From: Rhodococcus sp. IEGM 1379
Lineage (GTDB): Bacteria > Actinomycetota > Actinomycetes > Mycobacteriales > Mycobacteriaceae
Direction of reading: 5' to 3'
DNA length: 64,000 bases
NCBI RefSeq assembly: GCF_030056815.1
Contig: NZ_JASHKR010000003.1
Location: 141,393 to 205,392 of the forward strand
Part shown: positions 9,001 through 19,232 of the stretch, piece by piece
How positions within the stretch are numbered: the first letter of the stretch is position 1
How the letters are laid out: each line of letters opens with the position of its first letter
Notes under the pieces: generated by a model
Seen by the model: the letters and a program-made list of their open reading frames with translations, nothing else
What the model was told of the DNA's origin: nothing
Databases searched by the model: none
Translations under genes and position numbers: made by a program

Positions 9001-12000
9001 TCAGCCAGCGCCCCGAGAGTGTCACGGTCTTGCTCACTGCCGAACCCGTCGGGATCCAACGAAATCAGGTCACCGTCCGGGTCGATATCGTTGTCCAACA
9101 CAGGGATCGACACGTCACGGCCTGGCCTGACGGTGACACGATCGTCCACTGCCGTCGGCGGCTGATTCTGCGGACTGGACGGTGCAATACCGACGTCGAC
9201 GCGTCCGGTGGCGCGACGACCGAGCGTATCGGCCACCGTGTACTCGAAAAAGTCTGCACCAGTGGCACCTTCAAGCGCGGTGTAGTCGATCCAGCCGTCA
9301 CCGACCTCGCCGACCCGACCTCGGCCGGGAGCTGCACCGATACCGACCAGAGACACCGAATCACCGTCCGCGTCGATTCCGGTGAGCGGAATCGGGATAC
9401 GGGCAGTGGCCCCCGAAATGACCCGGCCCGCCACCGGTACCGGCTTGGGGGCGGTGTTGGCTTCGTCGTTGCGCGGCACGACTCTGATACTGACCTGCGC
9501 CGAATCTGTCTGCCCGGCAGTATCTACCACCGAATAGATCGCATGGAGAGTACCGGGCCGGTCACCGGCCTTCATTCGCAGAGCGTTCTGCGAAACGAAC
9601 AGGTTGCCGTCAGCTGGATCCACCCCCTGCACCAGATCAGGCACGACTCGGATGACATCCCCGTCAGGGTGAGAGTCGTTGTCCATTACCGCGATCGTGA
9701 CGATGTCACCGACACGAACTACCGCCTCGTCGGGTTCTGCGCTTGGCGGCGACAATTTTGCCGGCGGCGGCAGCGGAACCACGTCGACGCTTCCGCGCGC
9801 AGAAGCACTGCCGTTGGATACCGTGTACCGCACCGTCACCGGGGTGCTGATGCCGTTGGAGTTGCTGATACGCAGCACCCGATGCTGAAGTGCCGCAACG
9901 GTAATACCGGAGTTTGTCGGTACCTCGACGGACTGGACCACCAGTACCCCACCGTCGGGATCGGTGTCATTGGAGAGCACGTCCACCAATACGTCACCAC
10001 CGGCTGGGAGCAACGCGACGTCGTCGGCAGTGATGGGCGGACGACCGCCACCGGTAGGCTCGGCGACGTCGATGCGAATGAGTCCCTCAGCCGTTCCCGG
10101 TCCATTCGTGATTGTGTACGAGACGTAATACGTGCCCGGGCGGTGCGCCGTGATCTGCACTGATCCAGCAGCATAATCCGGGGCCAGAACCGCGTCAGGC
10201 ACCTCGCCGATCTTCGCAAGACGCAATTGACCACCAGCCGGATCCACATCGTTGGCTAGCGGCGAGAATGATGTCGGACGCCCCTGCTGCACCAGCACAT
10301 GGTCGGCATTCGCAACGGGAAGCACTTTCTCGATCGGCTCCACAACGACACGAATCGTGCCCTCGGCACTGGCGCGACCGTCGGACACCGTGATCGGCAC
10401 CTGCCGCGCACCCAAGACCTGGCCCCCGTCGGCGAACGTGAAGCGCCCGTTGGGGAGCACCTGAGCGGAATCGCCCGGCGAAGTCGGCTGCGCGGACACC
10501 GCGACAACGGCGTCACCGTCCGGGTCGATCCAATCGTTGAGTGCGTTGTACGCAATCGAACGGCTTTGTGCGACTACCAGTTCCGGAACCCGTTGAGGCC
10601 GCGGAGGCTCGTTCACACTCATCGGGCGTACGTCGACGGAGACACTCGCCTGATCGGTGCCACCCAATCCATCGGAAACCTCGTACCGGAAGCTTTGCCG
10701 GCCGATCGCATCCGGGGCAACGGTGATCTGCAGCGCCGTACCGTCACGCGCCGGCGCCACGACACTGCCGACCGGTTGTCCTCCGACCGGAACTACGGTG
10801 AGCACATCGCCGTCCGGGTCACTGTCGTTGTCCAACACCGGAAGCAAGGTCGAACGTCCGGGTCGAACACCGAAGTCGTCGTCCGCCGCAGTGGGCGGCC
10901 GGTTACCATCCTGACGGTCCGCAGTTGCGCGTTCCTGGTCTTTGCGCAAACTCTGTTCGTCTCGCTGATCAGTGTCCATGTCCGGCGGAATCACGTCAGT
11001 CCAGTTGTCGACGAGTTTGAGGTTCTGATCCGCTACCCACAGGTCCGTGCCCGCTTCGTCATCGAGAACAACGGCACTGCGGTTGACCCGGAACACCGGC
11101 GCCCCGAACGGTTTCCGCTTGCCATCGACGGTCCCGGCACTCAACTCGTCGACCGTACCGCCGCAGTCACGTACATAAGCGCCACCGCTCCACGCCGCAT
11201 GGACACAACCGTCGACGACAGCTGGACGCGCTGACCTACCGGTACTGCCGACTACGTCGATCGCGTGCGGCGTTCCCCCGCCGAGCGACTGGGTGACAAC
11301 CTGCCCTCCGGCGGCGAGAACTACGGAGTCCGCCGCCGGAGATGGCAATTGCAGTGCAGAGTTGGAGGGATCCGGTACCGCAATATCGAGACCTTCGGTA
11401 GAGATCAGTCGGCCGGCGCTGCGATCCAGCACCACGGCAACTGCGCCCACCGCTCCGATCTGAACGGTTCCCGGCGCCGGACTACCCGGCACGGAAACAC
11501 GATTGACCTCGGAGAACACGCCCCCGTCGTCGGCTCGGAACGTGATCAACTCACTCGGTCCAGGGGAATAGGCATGCACTGCACCGTCGGTACCTACCGA
11601 GACGACGCTCGAAGCACCCAGTTCTGCGATCGGATCCGTCGCGGACCCGACGCCCACCGGTTCATTCTCCGAAGCAATTCGCAGCGCGCCGGTGGATTCC
11701 TCGATGGACGCGAGTACGCCGCCGCCGAGGGCGACCGACGTTCCCGGATCCAGCGCCACGCCGGTGCCAAGCGACATCGTCGCCCCGTCGAGCGGCAACA
11801 TTTCAGCGGAGCCGGACGAGACCGCAAACGCGACGTCCCCGTCCTGGACGATATCCATCCCACCGGGCTCGAGACGGACGGATCCGTCGAGTTCACCGGC
11901 GCTGTCGTTGAAGTGCCCCACCAGCGAGCGGGTGGAATCGGAAACCCAGACCCCACTGTCGTTGAGTTCGACATCCGCCGAGGTGTATCCGTCGCTCCGC

Positions 12001-12095
12001 CACGCGAAAACCCCCACAATCGACACAACCATGGCGATGACCAGCAAAGAAGCGATAGTGCTTCGGCGTGCCTGGAACCATGTCGGCGAATTCAC
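6048..12095 (-). CDS. Giant membrane-anchored Ig-like / fibronectin type III protein
   Basis: A 2015-residue protein. It has a short cytoplasmic start and one membrane helix (about 13-32). An unassigned region of about 350 residues, rich in regular beta-type Gly/Ser motifs and possibly propeller-like, follows. Eleven Ig/cadherin-like repeats come next (about 395-1460), most with a DNDxDPDGD-type motif. Five FN3 domains follow (about 1470-1925), with alternating SWSPP/TWAPP and NG-x-PI motifs. A C-terminal ~85-residue Cys-containing domain ends the protein. The topology suggests an extracellular stalk crossing or leaving the cell wall. I prefer the GTG at 12095 because GGGAG lies just upstream; 37 more residues are open. 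It leads the MoxR cluster. There is no sortase motif. Ligand and function are unknown. Confidence 0.88.
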   Translation of the reverse strand: MNSPTWFQARRSTIASLLVIAMVVSIVGVFAWRSDGYTSADVELNDSGVWVSDSTRSLVGHFNDSAGELDGSVRLEPGGMDIVQDGDVAFAVSSGSAEMLPLDGATMSLGTGVALDPGTSVALGGGVLASIEESTGALRIASENEPVGVGSATDPIAELGASSVVSVGTDGAVHAYSPGPSELITFRADDGGVFSEVNRVSVPGSPAPGTVQIGAVGAVAVVLDRSAGRLISTEGLDIAVPDPSNSALQLPSPAADSVVLAAGGQVVTQSLGGGTPHAIDVVGSTGRSARPAVVDGCVHAAWSGGAYVRDCGGTVDELSAGTVDGKRKPFGAPVFRVNRSAVVLDDEAGTDLWVADQNLKLVDNWTDVIPPDMDTDQRDEQSLRKDQERATADRQDGNRPPTAADDDFGVRPGRSTLLPVLDNDSDPDGDVLTVVPVGGQPVGSVVAPARDGTALQITVAPDAIGRQSFRYEVSDGLGGTDQASVSVDVRPMSVNEPPRPQRVPELVVAQSRSIAYNALNDWIDPDGDAVVAVSAQPTSPGDSAQVLPNGRFTFADGGQVLGARQVPITVSDGRASAEGTIRVVVEPIEKVLPVANADHVLVQQGRPTSFSPLANDVDPAGGQLRLAKIGEVPDAVLAPDYAAGSVQITAHRPGTYYVSYTITNGPGTAEGLIRIDVAEPTGGGRPPITADDVALLPAGGDVLVDVLSNDTDPDGGVLVVQSVEVPTNSGITVAALQHRVLRISNSNGISTPVTVRYTVSNGSASARGSVDVVPLPPPAKLSPPSAEPDEAVVRVGDIVTIAVMDNDSHPDGDVIRVVPDLVQGVDPADGNLFVSQNALRMKAGDRPGTLHAIYSVVDTAGQTDSAQVSIRVVPRNDEANTAPKPVPVAGRVISGATARIPIPLTGIDADGDSVSLVGIGAAPGRGRVGEVGDGWIDYTALEGATGADFFEYTVADTLGRRATGRVDVGIAPSSPQNQPPTAVDDRVTVRPGRDVSIPVLDNDIDPDGDLISLDPDGFGSEQDRDTLGALADGDLVTVAAPHDAGTFTFGYGIDDARGASARAMVMVTVDPDAPLLRPLARDDRVDATKLVDSDGAPRSQVEVDVLANDSDPDGTLGALTVASSDVGATVESNGRLSIALTDAAQIVTYSITDADGGQASAFVLVPGRTGVAPALRDRSVVEVTAGQDREFDLVDAVVVRTGRTARLTDDRTVKALHSDGSQLVVDATRLRYTAAADYTGDDALTFEVTDGTGPDDPEGLTATLTIPIRVLPDGNQPPTLRGTTVEVAPGDPVTVDLRKLATDPNAGDLDKLTFTATSGTSAGVTSALDGSQLTLTASDSAAPGTSVPVEVSVTDGASEPVIGTVLAQITASNRPLPIANNDDFGNAVAGQSISVSVLANDYNPFPNTPLRILSAEVQSGPASATIAGDQVQLTVPADFVGTVSARYRIADATGDPSRESSALVSATVRGKPDAPAAPTVEEVRNATVVLSWSPPSNNGAPITGYRVLSDNGVQQDCPSTTCTIAGLRNGDEYRFTVVAVNEVGDSPPSAVSGAARPDAKPDTPEAPTVVAGDRSLQVTWAPPNNEGSPIADYTVEISPSTAGGSQRTGITGTSLTVSDAQNGVPYQVRVQARNSAPDPSEWSAFSASVTPAGLPQTPSAPTAQRAASSVNGGVIDVEWAEPDDNGAEISKYDVQVRKDGSVVDTKAGLTGTSVQVTGLSTADAYSFSVIAYNKVGPSTAGPASAAVTPYGLPAAVSSVTATAADGAATLAFTAPADNGSPITGWQVSVNGGGYQSWSAGPGGSYTGLANGTSYTFSVRAENAAGTGPDGSASASITPFGTPKAPTISGAAAGKSVTFTWNPDQSSLTNGRPIASMDVTFDGQAVSNSGSVTMGDGWSQSHTLRIKVCASEGGCTESTGTATSAAEPKPTSWQINISATSGTCPEPDTGAPFNHQNGTCGSPGYQKTGTMTVTCWAGPFGGISQWYRSSGGAVSGYYIAVEHTNATSVPAGMPRC

Positions 12096-12240
12096 GAGCG
12101 CTCCCAGTCTACGGATCGGCAATCCGTCCACCGTAATAGGAAGACCCGGTCGAGCGCTGTCCTCTGTTCGAACTACATCAAACGGGCAGTCAGATTCCCG
12201 GCGCACGGCAACTCACGCAACAGAATGTCCGCGAACACGA

Positions 12241-12309
12241 ACAAACCCCGCCGAACGTCGGGGATGGAAGATTCCACCACCCGTGTTCGACGGGGTTGTC
12301 GGGGTTTGT
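12241..12309 (-). terminator. Inverted repeats after dnaE1, possible terminator
   Basis: ACAAACCCCG (12241-12250) is repeated in inverted form at 12300-12309, and a smaller CCCCG/CGGGG hairpin lies at 12246-12263. The region is directly downstream of the dnaE1 stop and upstream of the giant Ig/FN3 gene, so it may separate the two units. There is no T-run, so the call is weak. Confidence 0.35.
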
Positions 12310-12328
12310 CAGCCAGATTGGCTTAGAG

Positions 12329-15300
12329 CTACACCGCCAGGCACGCCGGACCGAGTAGCGCCTTGAGATCGCCCATCAGCGCCGACGACGGTTCTACCCG
12401 TAGTACGTCGTCTACCTTCCACAACGTGACCTCCGTGCCACCGATCAGTCGAACGTGTACGTCCGACGTTCCGGGATGGCGGGTCAAAATCTGCTTGAGA
12501 GCACCCAGCTTGTCCTTGGTGCACTGACGCAACGGCAGTGACACTGAGAGCGGCCGCGCCACACCGATTGCCGAAAGATCCGGAACCGCAAGGTCATTGC
12601 CGATCAGCGACATTCGATCGTCACGGATGGACACGCGCGCCTTGACCAGAACGATCGCGTCCTCGGCAATGTCCATCCCGTAGACGGCGTACGCCTGCGG
12701 GAAGAACAGCACCTCGATGCCACCGACCAGATCCTCCAGAGTCACGATGCACCAGGTCAGGCCATTCTTGTTCACCCGGCGGTCTACCGAGGCGATGATG
12801 CCGCCCAAGGTGACCTGCGCGCCGTCCTGGACTCCGCCGTCGAGAATCGCAGCGATGGAGGTGTCGGACTGCTGCTTGAGGATATGTTCGACGCCGTTGA
12901 GTGGGTGCCCGGAAACGTAGAGCCCCAGCATCTCCCGCTCGAGAGCAAGACGATGCTTGGTTTCCCACTCCTCCTCCGGAATCTTGACGTCGAATACCGA
13001 AGCGATGGATTCGTCTGCTTCAGCCCCGCCGAACAGATCGAACTGGCCGATCGCCTCTGCCTTCTTGGTGCTCATGACAGCGTCGATAGCGTCGGCATGC
13101 ACCAACATCAAGCCCTTACGCGGATGCCCGAGAGAGTCGAATCCGCCTGCCTTGATGAGAGATTCGGTGACCTTCTTGTTGCATGCCATCGCGTCGATCT
13201 TGCCGAGGTAATCGGAGAAGTCGGTGAACTTCGATTTTTCGGTTCGCGCCTTGATGATGGACGCCACCACGTTGGCACCGACGTTGCGCACGGATCCCAT
13301 ACCGAAACGGATGTCCTCACCGACGGTCGCGAAGTCGACCCGCGACTCGTTGACATCCGGCGGTAGCACCGTGATGCCCATTCTGCGGCAGTCTGCGAGA
13401 TAGATAGCAGACTTGTCCTTGTCATCACCGACAGAGGTGAGCAGACCGGCCATGTACTCGGCCGGATAATTGGCCTTGAGGTACCCGGTCCAGTACGAGA
13501 CCAACCCGTACCCAGCGGAGTGCGACTTGTTGAACGCGTAACCGGCGAACGGCAGGACGGTGTCCCAGAGAGCCTTGATGGCAGCTTCGCTGAAGTTGTT
13601 GTCCAACATGCCCTGACGGAAACCGGCGTACGCCTTTTCCAGTTCGGAGAGCTTCTTCTTACCCATGGCGCGGCGCAGCAAGTCGGCCTGTCCGAGGGTG
13701 TAGCCGGCGACCTTCTGCGCCAGCTGCATGATCTGCTCCTGGTAGATGATCAGACCGTAGGTCTCCGAAAGGATCTCCGCGAGCGGCTCTTCCAACTCGG
13801 GGTGAATCGGCTTGACTTCTTCGAGTGCATTTTTGCGTTTCGCGTACGAGATGTGGGCGTCCACACCCATCGGACCCGGTCGGTACAGCGCCAGAGCGGC
13901 CACGATGTCGCCGAAACCGGTGGGCTGCATCAGTTTCAGCAGCTCGCGCATACCGCCACCGTCAAGCTGGAACACACCCAGGGTGTCGCCGCGCGCGAGG
14001 AGTTCGTAGGTAGCCGGATCATCCATCGGCAAGGTGTCGAGGTCGATGTCGATACCGCGGTTGGCCTTGATGTTCTCGAGCGTGTCACCGATGACCGTGA
14101 GGTTACGCAGGCCCAAGAAGTCCATCTTGAGCAGACCGATGTCTTCGCACGACGGGTAATCCCAGCCGGTGATGATGGCACCGTCCTGGGCGCGCTTCCA
14201 CACCGGAATGGCGTCCATCAGCGGCTCGGACGACATGATCACGGCACACGCGTGCACACCGGCGTTACGGATCAGACCTTCGAGACCCTTTGCGGTCTTG
14301 TAGATCTTTGCGACGTCGGGGCTCGAGTCGATGAGCGCCCGAACCTCGGCCGCCTCCTTGTACCGCTCGTGCTTGGGATCGGTGATGCCGGACACCGAGA
14401 TGTCCTTGGCCATGATCGGGGGCGGCAGCGCCTTGGTGATCTGGTCGGCGATGGCAAAACCAGGCTTACCGAACTGCACGCGTGCGGAGTCCTTGATGGC
14501 TGCCTTGGTCTTGATGGTTCCGAACGTGATGACCTGGGCGACGCGGTCGCTTCCCCACTTGTCCGTCGCGTAGCGAACCATCTCGCCGCGACGGCGATCA
14601 TCGAAGTCGATATCGATATCGGGCATCGACACACGCTCGGGGTTGAGGAATCGCTCGAACAGCAGACCGTACGGAATGGGGTCGATGTTGGTGATGCCCA
14701 TCGCGTACGCAACCAACGAACCGGCTGCGGATCCACGACCGGGACCGACGCGGATTCCAACGTCCTTGGCGTGGTTGATGAGGTCACCGACAACGAGGAA
14801 GTAGGCCGGGAAGCCCATCTCGTTGATGACGCCGATCTCGTAGTCGGCGCGCGCCAGATACTCCTGCGGCGGACCGCTGGGGAATCGGCGGTCCAAACCG
14901 CGCATGACCTCGGCGCGCAGGAAGCTCTGCTGCGTGTGTCCCTCGGGAACCGGGAAGATCGGCATGCGGTCGTGGAATGCCCACACATCCTCGTAGGACT
15001 GGACACGCTCACCGATGGCCACCGTGTTGTCGCAGGCTCCGGGAACTTCCTTGTCCCAGATCGCTCGCATCTCGGCAGCTGACTTGAGGTAGTAGCCGTC
15101 GCCGTCGAACTTGAAGCGGGTGGGATCCGAGAGCGTCTTACCGGTCTGGATGCAGAGCAGTGCCTCGTGATTCTCGGCAGCGTCCTTGGTGACGTAATGA
15201 CAGTCGTTGGTAGCCAGCGGCGGAATGCCGAGTTGCTTACCGATATCGAGCAAGCCCTCACGGACCCGACGCTCGATCGAGAGACCGTGATCCATCAGTT

Positions 15301-15865
15301 CCAGGAAGAAGTTGTCCGGACCCCAGATCTCCTGCCACTTCGCGGCAGCCTCGAGAGCCTCGCGATCATGGCCGAGTCGCAGACGAGTCTGGATCTCACC
15401 CGACGGGCAGCCGGTGGTGGCGATGATGCCTTCGTGGTGCGTGGCGATGAGCTCCTCGTCCATACGCGGCCACTTGCCGAGCTGACCTTCGATGGACGCG
15501 AGCGACGAGAGTTTGAAGAGGTTACGCAGACCCGTCGCGTTCTCCGCGACCATCGTCATATGCGTGTACGCGCCGCTACCCGAGACGTCGTCCGACTTCT
15601 GGCTACGATCGCCCCACAGCACGCGCTTGGTGTTGAACCGGGACTCGGGAGCGATGTACGCCTCGATACCGATGATCGGCTTGATGCCGGCCTTTTTAGC
15701 CTCGTTGTAGAACTGGCTGGCGCCGTACATGTTTCCGTGGTCGGTCATGCCGACTGCCGTCATGTCGAGACGTGCGGCCTCCTCGAACATGGCGCCGACT
15801 TTGGCCGCACCGTCGAGCATCGAGTACTCGGTGTGATTGTGAAGATGAACGAACGAGTCAGCCAC
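12329..15865 (-). CDS. dnaE1: DNA polymerase III alpha subunit
   Basis: An 1178-residue replicative polymerase catalytic subunit. It starts with the PHP domain ([13 protein letters not shown], residues 6-18), which in mycobacterial DnaE1 is the proofreading exonuclease. The palm carries PDIDIDFDD near 413-421, with the [10 protein letters not shown] finger motif further on. An OB-fold follows near the C-terminus ([13 protein letters not shown]). The length matches M. tuberculosis DnaE1 (about 1184). It starts at GTG with GAGAGG upstream. An open frame antisense to the gene is a codon-bias shadow. The gene sits downstream of lspA/rluD, as in Rv1539-Rv1547, which supports dnaE1 rather than the mutagenic dnaE2. 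Confidence 0.97.
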   Translation of the reverse strand: MADSFVHLHNHTEYSMLDGAAKVGAMFEEAARLDMTAVGMTDHGNMYGASQFYNEAKKAGIKPIIGIEAYIAPESRFNTKRVLWGDRSQKSDDVSGSGAYTHMTMVAENATGLRNLFKLSSLASIEGQLGKWPRMDEELIATHHEGIIATTGCPSGEIQTRLRLGHDREALEAAAKWQEIWGPDNFFLELMDHGLSIERRVREGLLDIGKQLGIPPLATNDCHYVTKDAAENHEALLCIQTGKTLSDPTRFKFDGDGYYLKSAAEMRAIWDKEVPGACDNTVAIGERVQSYEDVWAFHDRMPIFPVPEGHTQQSFLRAEVMRGLDRRFPSGPPQEYLARADYEIGVINEMGFPAYFLVVGDLINHAKDVGIRVGPGRGSAAGSLVAYAMGITNIDPIPYGLLFERFLNPERVSMPDIDIDFDDRRRGEMVRYATDKWGSDRVAQVITFGTIKTKAAIKDSARVQFGKPGFAIADQITKALPPPIMAKDISVSGITDPKHERYKEAAEVRALIDSSPDVAKIYKTAKGLEGLIRNAGVHACAVIMSSEPLMDAIPVWKRAQDGAIITGWDYPSCEDIGLLKMDFLGLRNLTVIGDTLENIKANRGIDIDLDTLPMDDPATYELLARGDTLGVFQLDGGGMRELLKLMQPTGFGDIVAALALYRPGPMGVDAHISYAKRKNALEEVKPIHPELEEPLAEILSETYGLIIYQEQIMQLAQKVAGYTLGQADLLRRAMGKKKLSELEKAYAGFRQGMLDNNFSEAAIKALWDTVLPFAGYAFNKSHSAGYGLVSYWTGYLKANYPAEYMAGLLTSVGDDKDKSAIYLADCRRMGITVLPPDVNESRVDFATVGEDIRFGMGSVRNVGANVVASIIKARTEKSKFTDFSDYLGKIDAMACNKKVTESLIKAGGFDSLGHPRKGLMLVHADAIDAVMSTKKAEAIGQFDLFGGAEADESIASVFDVKIPEEEWETKHRLALEREMLGLYVSGHPLNGVEHILKQQSDTSIAAILDGGVQDGAQVTLGGIIASVDRRVNKNGLTWCIVTLEDLVGGIEVLFFPQAYAVYGMDIAEDAIVLVKARVSIRDDRMSLIGNDLAVPDLSAIGVARPLSVSLPLRQCTKDKLGALKQILTRHPGTSDVHVRLIGGTEVTLWKVDDVLRVEPSSALMGDLKALLGPACLAV

Positions 15866-15979
15866 GTGCGCCTCTCTGAAGGTCTGGGAGCTTGATCGAG
15901 TGTAGGCCCCGCTACCGACAAGGCCGGCGGCCGAGCATCTGTATCCGAGGTAGTAGTGACGAGAGTTACGAGACCGGTC

Positions 15980-16624
15980 TCACGGAATCGGACCGTCGTC
16001 AGGGCCGGGAACAACCACGTCCACGTACTCGGGCAACAACGGCCGAACTGCGGCGCGCCACGGCGTTCCGTCGACAGACATCGCCTCGAGCGCCCGCACC
16101 ACAGGATTTGCTGCCAGCATTGCCAGGTCGCCGACATCGCCGCGAACAACCACACCGACCGCGCAGGCGCAGTCCTGGGAGAGAGATCGAACTGACGCAG
16201 TGGCAATCAGCTTCTGCCGCTCGTCCACCCCGGACATCGAGGCAAGCCGAGTCGCCGCAGCACCCGGCGACTGCCTGATCGCCACGTCGTTGTCCGGTAC
16301 GGCAATCGAGACCAACGGCGTCTGGACGCGGTCGATCGGCACCCGCCACAGCACTTCCGACACCCTGATTCCGGGCGTCGCAGCAATAACCTCGTCGGCA
16401 GTCATCGGCGCCGCGAAAGATGCCAACGCCCAGGTTGGCCCGTCCACCGTCGACAGTGTCGCCTTTGCCCGATCGAGATAGTCGACAACCAGTTCCCCGC
16501 CGTCAGGGCCGAGCGAATCCGTTCCGATCGGCGCCGTCGGCACCGGATTCATCAGTCCCGCGCCGACCACCAGCGCAACAACTGCCACGCCGGCCGACAC
16601 GGAACCGATTCCGCGCAGCGTCAC
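15980..16624 (-). CDS. Unknown single-pass envelope protein
   Basis: A 214-residue protein with a membrane helix at about 8-28 and a soluble, presumably extracytoplasmic, remainder containing a Cys-x-Cys (SQDCACAVG) near 165. The GTG start overlaps the stop of the pseudouridine synthase gene as GTGA, so it is translationally coupled as the last gene of lspA-rluD. I do not recognise a family. A longer frame reaching 16804 exists, but it would run back through the end of the pseudouridine synthase gene and is not hydrophobic at its start. The distal position and small size suggest an accessory envelope role, which is inference only. Confidence 0.7.
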   Translation of the reverse strand: MTLRGIGSVSAGVAVVALVVGAGLMNPVPTAPIGTDSLGPDGGELVVDYLDRAKATLSTVDGPTWALASFAAPMTADEVIAATPGIRVSEVLWRVPIDRVQTPLVSIAVPDNDVAIRQSPGAAATRLASMSGVDERQKLIATASVRSLSQDCACAVGVVVRGDVGDLAMLAANPVVRALEAMSVDGTPWRAAVRPLLPEYVDVVVPGPDDGPIP

Positions 16625-17547
16625 GTCGATCGAAGGACCTCGAGCGCGTCCGCAAGATCCTTCGGGTACTCGCTCTTGATCTCGACCCACCGGCCGTCGG
16701 CCGGGTGAGCGAAACCGAGCGACACCGCATGCAGCCACTGGCGCTCGAGACCCAGGCGCTCGGCCAATCGCGGGTCTGCCCCGTAGGTCAAGTCGCCGCA
16801 GCATGGATGTCGCAGTGCGGAGAAGTGGACCCGAATCTGGTGTGTCCTACCGGTTTCAAGATGAACATCTAACAGACTCGCGGCCTGAAACGCCTCGATG
16901 GTGTCGTAATGCGTGACACTCGCCTTGCCGTCAGCTCGCACAGCAAAACGCCAGTCGTTTCCGTGGTGACGGCCGATGGGAGCGTCGATGGTTCCGCTAC
17001 TCGGATCCGGATGTCCCTGCACCAGCGCGTGGTAGCGCTTGTCGATGGTCCGTTCCTTGAAAGCACGCTTGAGCACTGTGTACGCCCGCTCGGACGTGGC
17101 AACCACCATGACACCCGACGTACCGACGTCGAGCCTGTGGACGATGCCCTGACGCTCGTGTGCGCCGGACGTCGAGATCCTGTAGCCCGCTGCAGCAAGT
17201 CCGCCGATCACCGTCGGCCCCGTCCATCCGACGCTGGCGTGCGCTGCGACTCCGACGGGCTTGTTCACGGCAACAACGTCGTCGTCCGAGTACAGGATCT
17301 CCATGCCCTCGACCGGCGTCGCCTCGACGGTCAGCGGACGCGGCGGCTCCGGCAATGTGACCTCGAGCCACGAACCCGCGGTCAACCGATCGGACTTGCC
17401 GACGGCAACGCCGTCGAGCAGAACCGAACCCTCCTCTGCGAGGGTGGCCGCAACGGTGCGGGAGAGTCCGAGTAGACGAGCCAAGCCGGCGTCGACGCGC
17501 ATGGCATCAAGTCCGTCCGGCACTGGCATCGACCGAGATTCCCTCAT
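16621..17547 (-). CDS. RluA-family rRNA pseudouridine synthase (RluD-like)
   Basis: A 308-residue protein with an N-terminal S4 RNA-binding domain (about 15-75) and a pseudouridine synthase domain holding the catalytic HRLDVGTSG motif near residue 138. It converts uridine to pseudouridine in rRNA; by orthology with Rv1540 it is RluD-like, with presumed 23S sites. The ATG at 17547 has GGGGAG upstream and overlaps the lspA stop as ATGA; its own stop overlaps the next gene as GTGA. The lspA-rluD pair is a widespread operon. The exact rRNA positions cannot be read from the sequence. Confidence 0.93.
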   Translation of the reverse strand: MRESRSMPVPDGLDAMRVDAGLARLLGLSRTVAATLAEEGSVLLDGVAVGKSDRLTAGSWLEVTLPEPPRPLTVEATPVEGMEILYSDDDVVAVNKPVGVAAHASVGWTGPTVIGGLAAAGYRISTSGAHERQGIVHRLDVGTSGVMVVATSERAYTVLKRAFKERTIDKRYHALVQGHPDPSSGTIDAPIGRHHGNDWRFAVRADGKASVTHYDTIEAFQAASLLDVHLETGRTHQIRVHFSALRHPCCGDLTYGADPRLAERLGLERQWLHAVSLGFAHPADGRWVEIKSEYPKDLADALEVLRST

Positions 17548-18200
17548 TTGTTCTCCCCTTGGGATTCAGACTTGCTGTCGCCGGACTTGTCGCTGCCGGA
17601 CTTGTCGCTGCCGGACTTGCCACTGTGGAGTCGCTCACCGTTGGGCTCGAACCCGAACAGGGTCAAGACGACCAGGAGAATCGCGCCGCACACGATCGCG
17701 GAATCAGCGATGTTGAACACCGGCCACCAGCCGATGGACATGAAATCGACCACGTGTCCCTGCATGAACCCCGGTGCGCGGAACAACCGGTCCATCAAAT
17801 TGCCGAGAGCGCCGCCGAGTACGAGACCGAGGCCCAGAGCCCACCACGGTGAGCGGAGTGTGCGGCCGATCTTGATCACGCCGATCACCACACCGATCGC
17901 CACCAGTGTGAGGATCCACGTCATGGACGTCGCCATCGAGAACGCTGCGCCCGGGTTTCGGACCAACGTGAAAGTGACAACGTCACCGATGATTTCGATC
18001 GGCTGACCGGGCGTGATCGCTGCAACAGCCCACACCTTGGTCAGGATGTCCGCGACCAGGATGACTGCCGCAATCACGATCAGCATCACCAACCGCAACG
18101 GCCGCTTCGGCGAATCGGCCTCAGGCGAATCGGGCTTCGATAAATCGGTAACCGACTGATCCTCCGCGTTGACATCTCGTTCTGGGTGGTCTGTACTCAC
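17544..18200 (-). CDS. lspA: Lipoprotein signal peptidase (signal peptidase II)
   Basis: A 218-residue membrane aspartyl protease that cleaves diacylglyceryl-modified prolipoproteins. Four membrane helices are visible, with the two catalytic aspartates in GNLMDR (about 137) and FNIADSAI (about 161). There is a ~40-residue acidic N-terminal extension and an unusual C-terminal tail built on [11 protein letters not shown] repeats. The GTG at 18200 is preferred; another GTG ten codons in is possible. It is coupled to the downstream pseudouridine synthase gene and is divergent from a lipoprotein gene that would be among its substrates. M. tuberculosis LspA (Rv1539) is about 202 residues. Confidence 0.95.
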   Translation of the reverse strand: MSTDHPERDVNAEDQSVTDLSKPDSPEADSPKRPLRLVMLIVIAAVILVADILTKVWAVAAITPGQPIEIIGDVVTFTLVRNPGAAFSMATSMTWILTLVAIGVVIGVIKIGRTLRSPWWALGLGLVLGGALGNLMDRLFRAPGFMQGHVVDFMSIGWWPVFNIADSAIVCGAILLVVLTLFGFEPNGERLHSGKSGSDKSGSDKSGDSKSESQGENK

Positions 18201-18290
18201 GCCACCATCATCCCCTATGTTCGCGGCTCGGCCTGCACTCACTCCCCGACCCCGACCGAGCACTTCGGGGAACCGGTTAACCTGGAGCGC

Positions 18291-19232
18291 GTGCCACAGT
18301 TGTCTACGTCCGGCAGGCGCGTTCCGTATGCGTTCGCAGCCGCCCTCACTCTCGCCGCTCTGCTCACCGCATGTAGTGGCTCGGAGCAACCTCCCAACAC
18401 CTCCTCGGCAACGCCCAGCGAGTTCACCGTTCCGGTAACCGCCTCCACCGTCGAGGTACTCGACGCCGGCAGCGAACCACGCCAAAGCCTTCGAATGAGT
18501 GCGCCGGTCGGAACAACTCAGACTGCGACACTGATCACCTCTGCCGTAGTTAGTCAGCAGATCGATCAGCAACCGGTCAAAGACTTCTCGTCACCCGAAA
18601 TCACGATTCCCCTGAGCGCAGTTGTCACGACGGCTGCGTCGGCACAAAGCCCCACGACGGTGGTCGACCTCACCCTGTCGGACATGAGCACTCCTGACGC
18701 GACACTGCAAGCAGCGCTCGGTGGCGCCGATGGTTCGGGAGCCGGATTGAGCATCACGGAGTCCGGATCCATCACGGCACTGCGGCTACGTCCGGCCGGC
18801 GATTCCGCGAATGCCGCCCGCGCCGCTATCGAGCAGGCTTTCGGTCAGGCTGTCTATCGCACCGTTGCACTACCCGACGCTCCCGTCGGAGTCGGGGCGC
18901 GATGGACCGTCAAGCAGGAGGTCAGCAGTGAGATCCTGCTGGATCAGACCACCACCGTTACGTTGACCGCCCGCGACGGCGACCGACTCACTCTCTCCGT
19001 CGAGGTGTCTCAGACTCCGCAGAGCAGTGTCTGGAATCTGGCCGGCAACGCCGGGATACTCAACATCGATCAGTACGTGATGACTGGTTCCGGGACTGCC
19101 ACTGTCGACATGACACTGCCCCTTCCCGTCAGCGGGGACATGTCGATCGGCGGCGACCAGGCGTACAGCGACCCGGACGGATCGTCCGTCATCAAACAGA
19201 GCATCACGAACAACATTCGGTGGACGCAGTAA
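18291..19232 (+). CDS. Secreted lipoprotein of unknown function
   Basis: A 313-residue lipoprotein. The signal peptide runs to the lipobox LLTAC-S at about residue 28, followed by a Ser/Thr/Pro-rich linker and a beta-rich domain of about 250 residues. The layout resembles the actinobacterial DUF6263 type, an assignment I make only from memory. The GTG at 18291 is chosen because it has GGAG seven bases upstream and places the signal sequence at the N-terminus. It is read divergently from lspA with about 90 bases between, so a shared promoter region is likely. Its stop overlaps the start of the next lipoprotein gene (TAATG), so the two are coupled. Confidence 0.82.
   Translation: MPQLSTSGRRVPYAFAAALTLAALLTACSGSEQPPNTSSATPSEFTVPVTASTVEVLDAGSEPRQSLRMSAPVGTTQTATLITSAVVSQQIDQQPVKDFSSPEITIPLSAVVTTAASAQSPTTVVDLTLSDMSTPDATLQAALGGADGSGAGLSITESGSITALRLRPAGDSANAARAAIEQAFGQAVYRTVALPDAPVGVGARWTVKQEVSSEILLDQTTTVTLTARDGDRLTLSVEVSQTPQSSVWNLAGNAGILNIDQYVMTGSGTATVDMTLPLPVSGDMSIGGDQAYSDPDGSSVIKQSITNNIRWTQ

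Noticed and set aside
7551..10163. Long plus-strand open frame of 870 codons opposite the Ig/FN3 gene
   Set aside because: Composition is Arg/His/Gly-rich with no domain; it mirrors the codon bias of the repeat protein on the other strand.
13520..15082. Plus-strand open frame opposite dnaE1
   Set aside because: Antisense shadow; dnaE1 is fully conserved there.
18201..18572. Extension of LspA upstream of 18200
   Set aside because: It overlaps the divergent lipoprotein gene's signal peptide and is not conserved in character.
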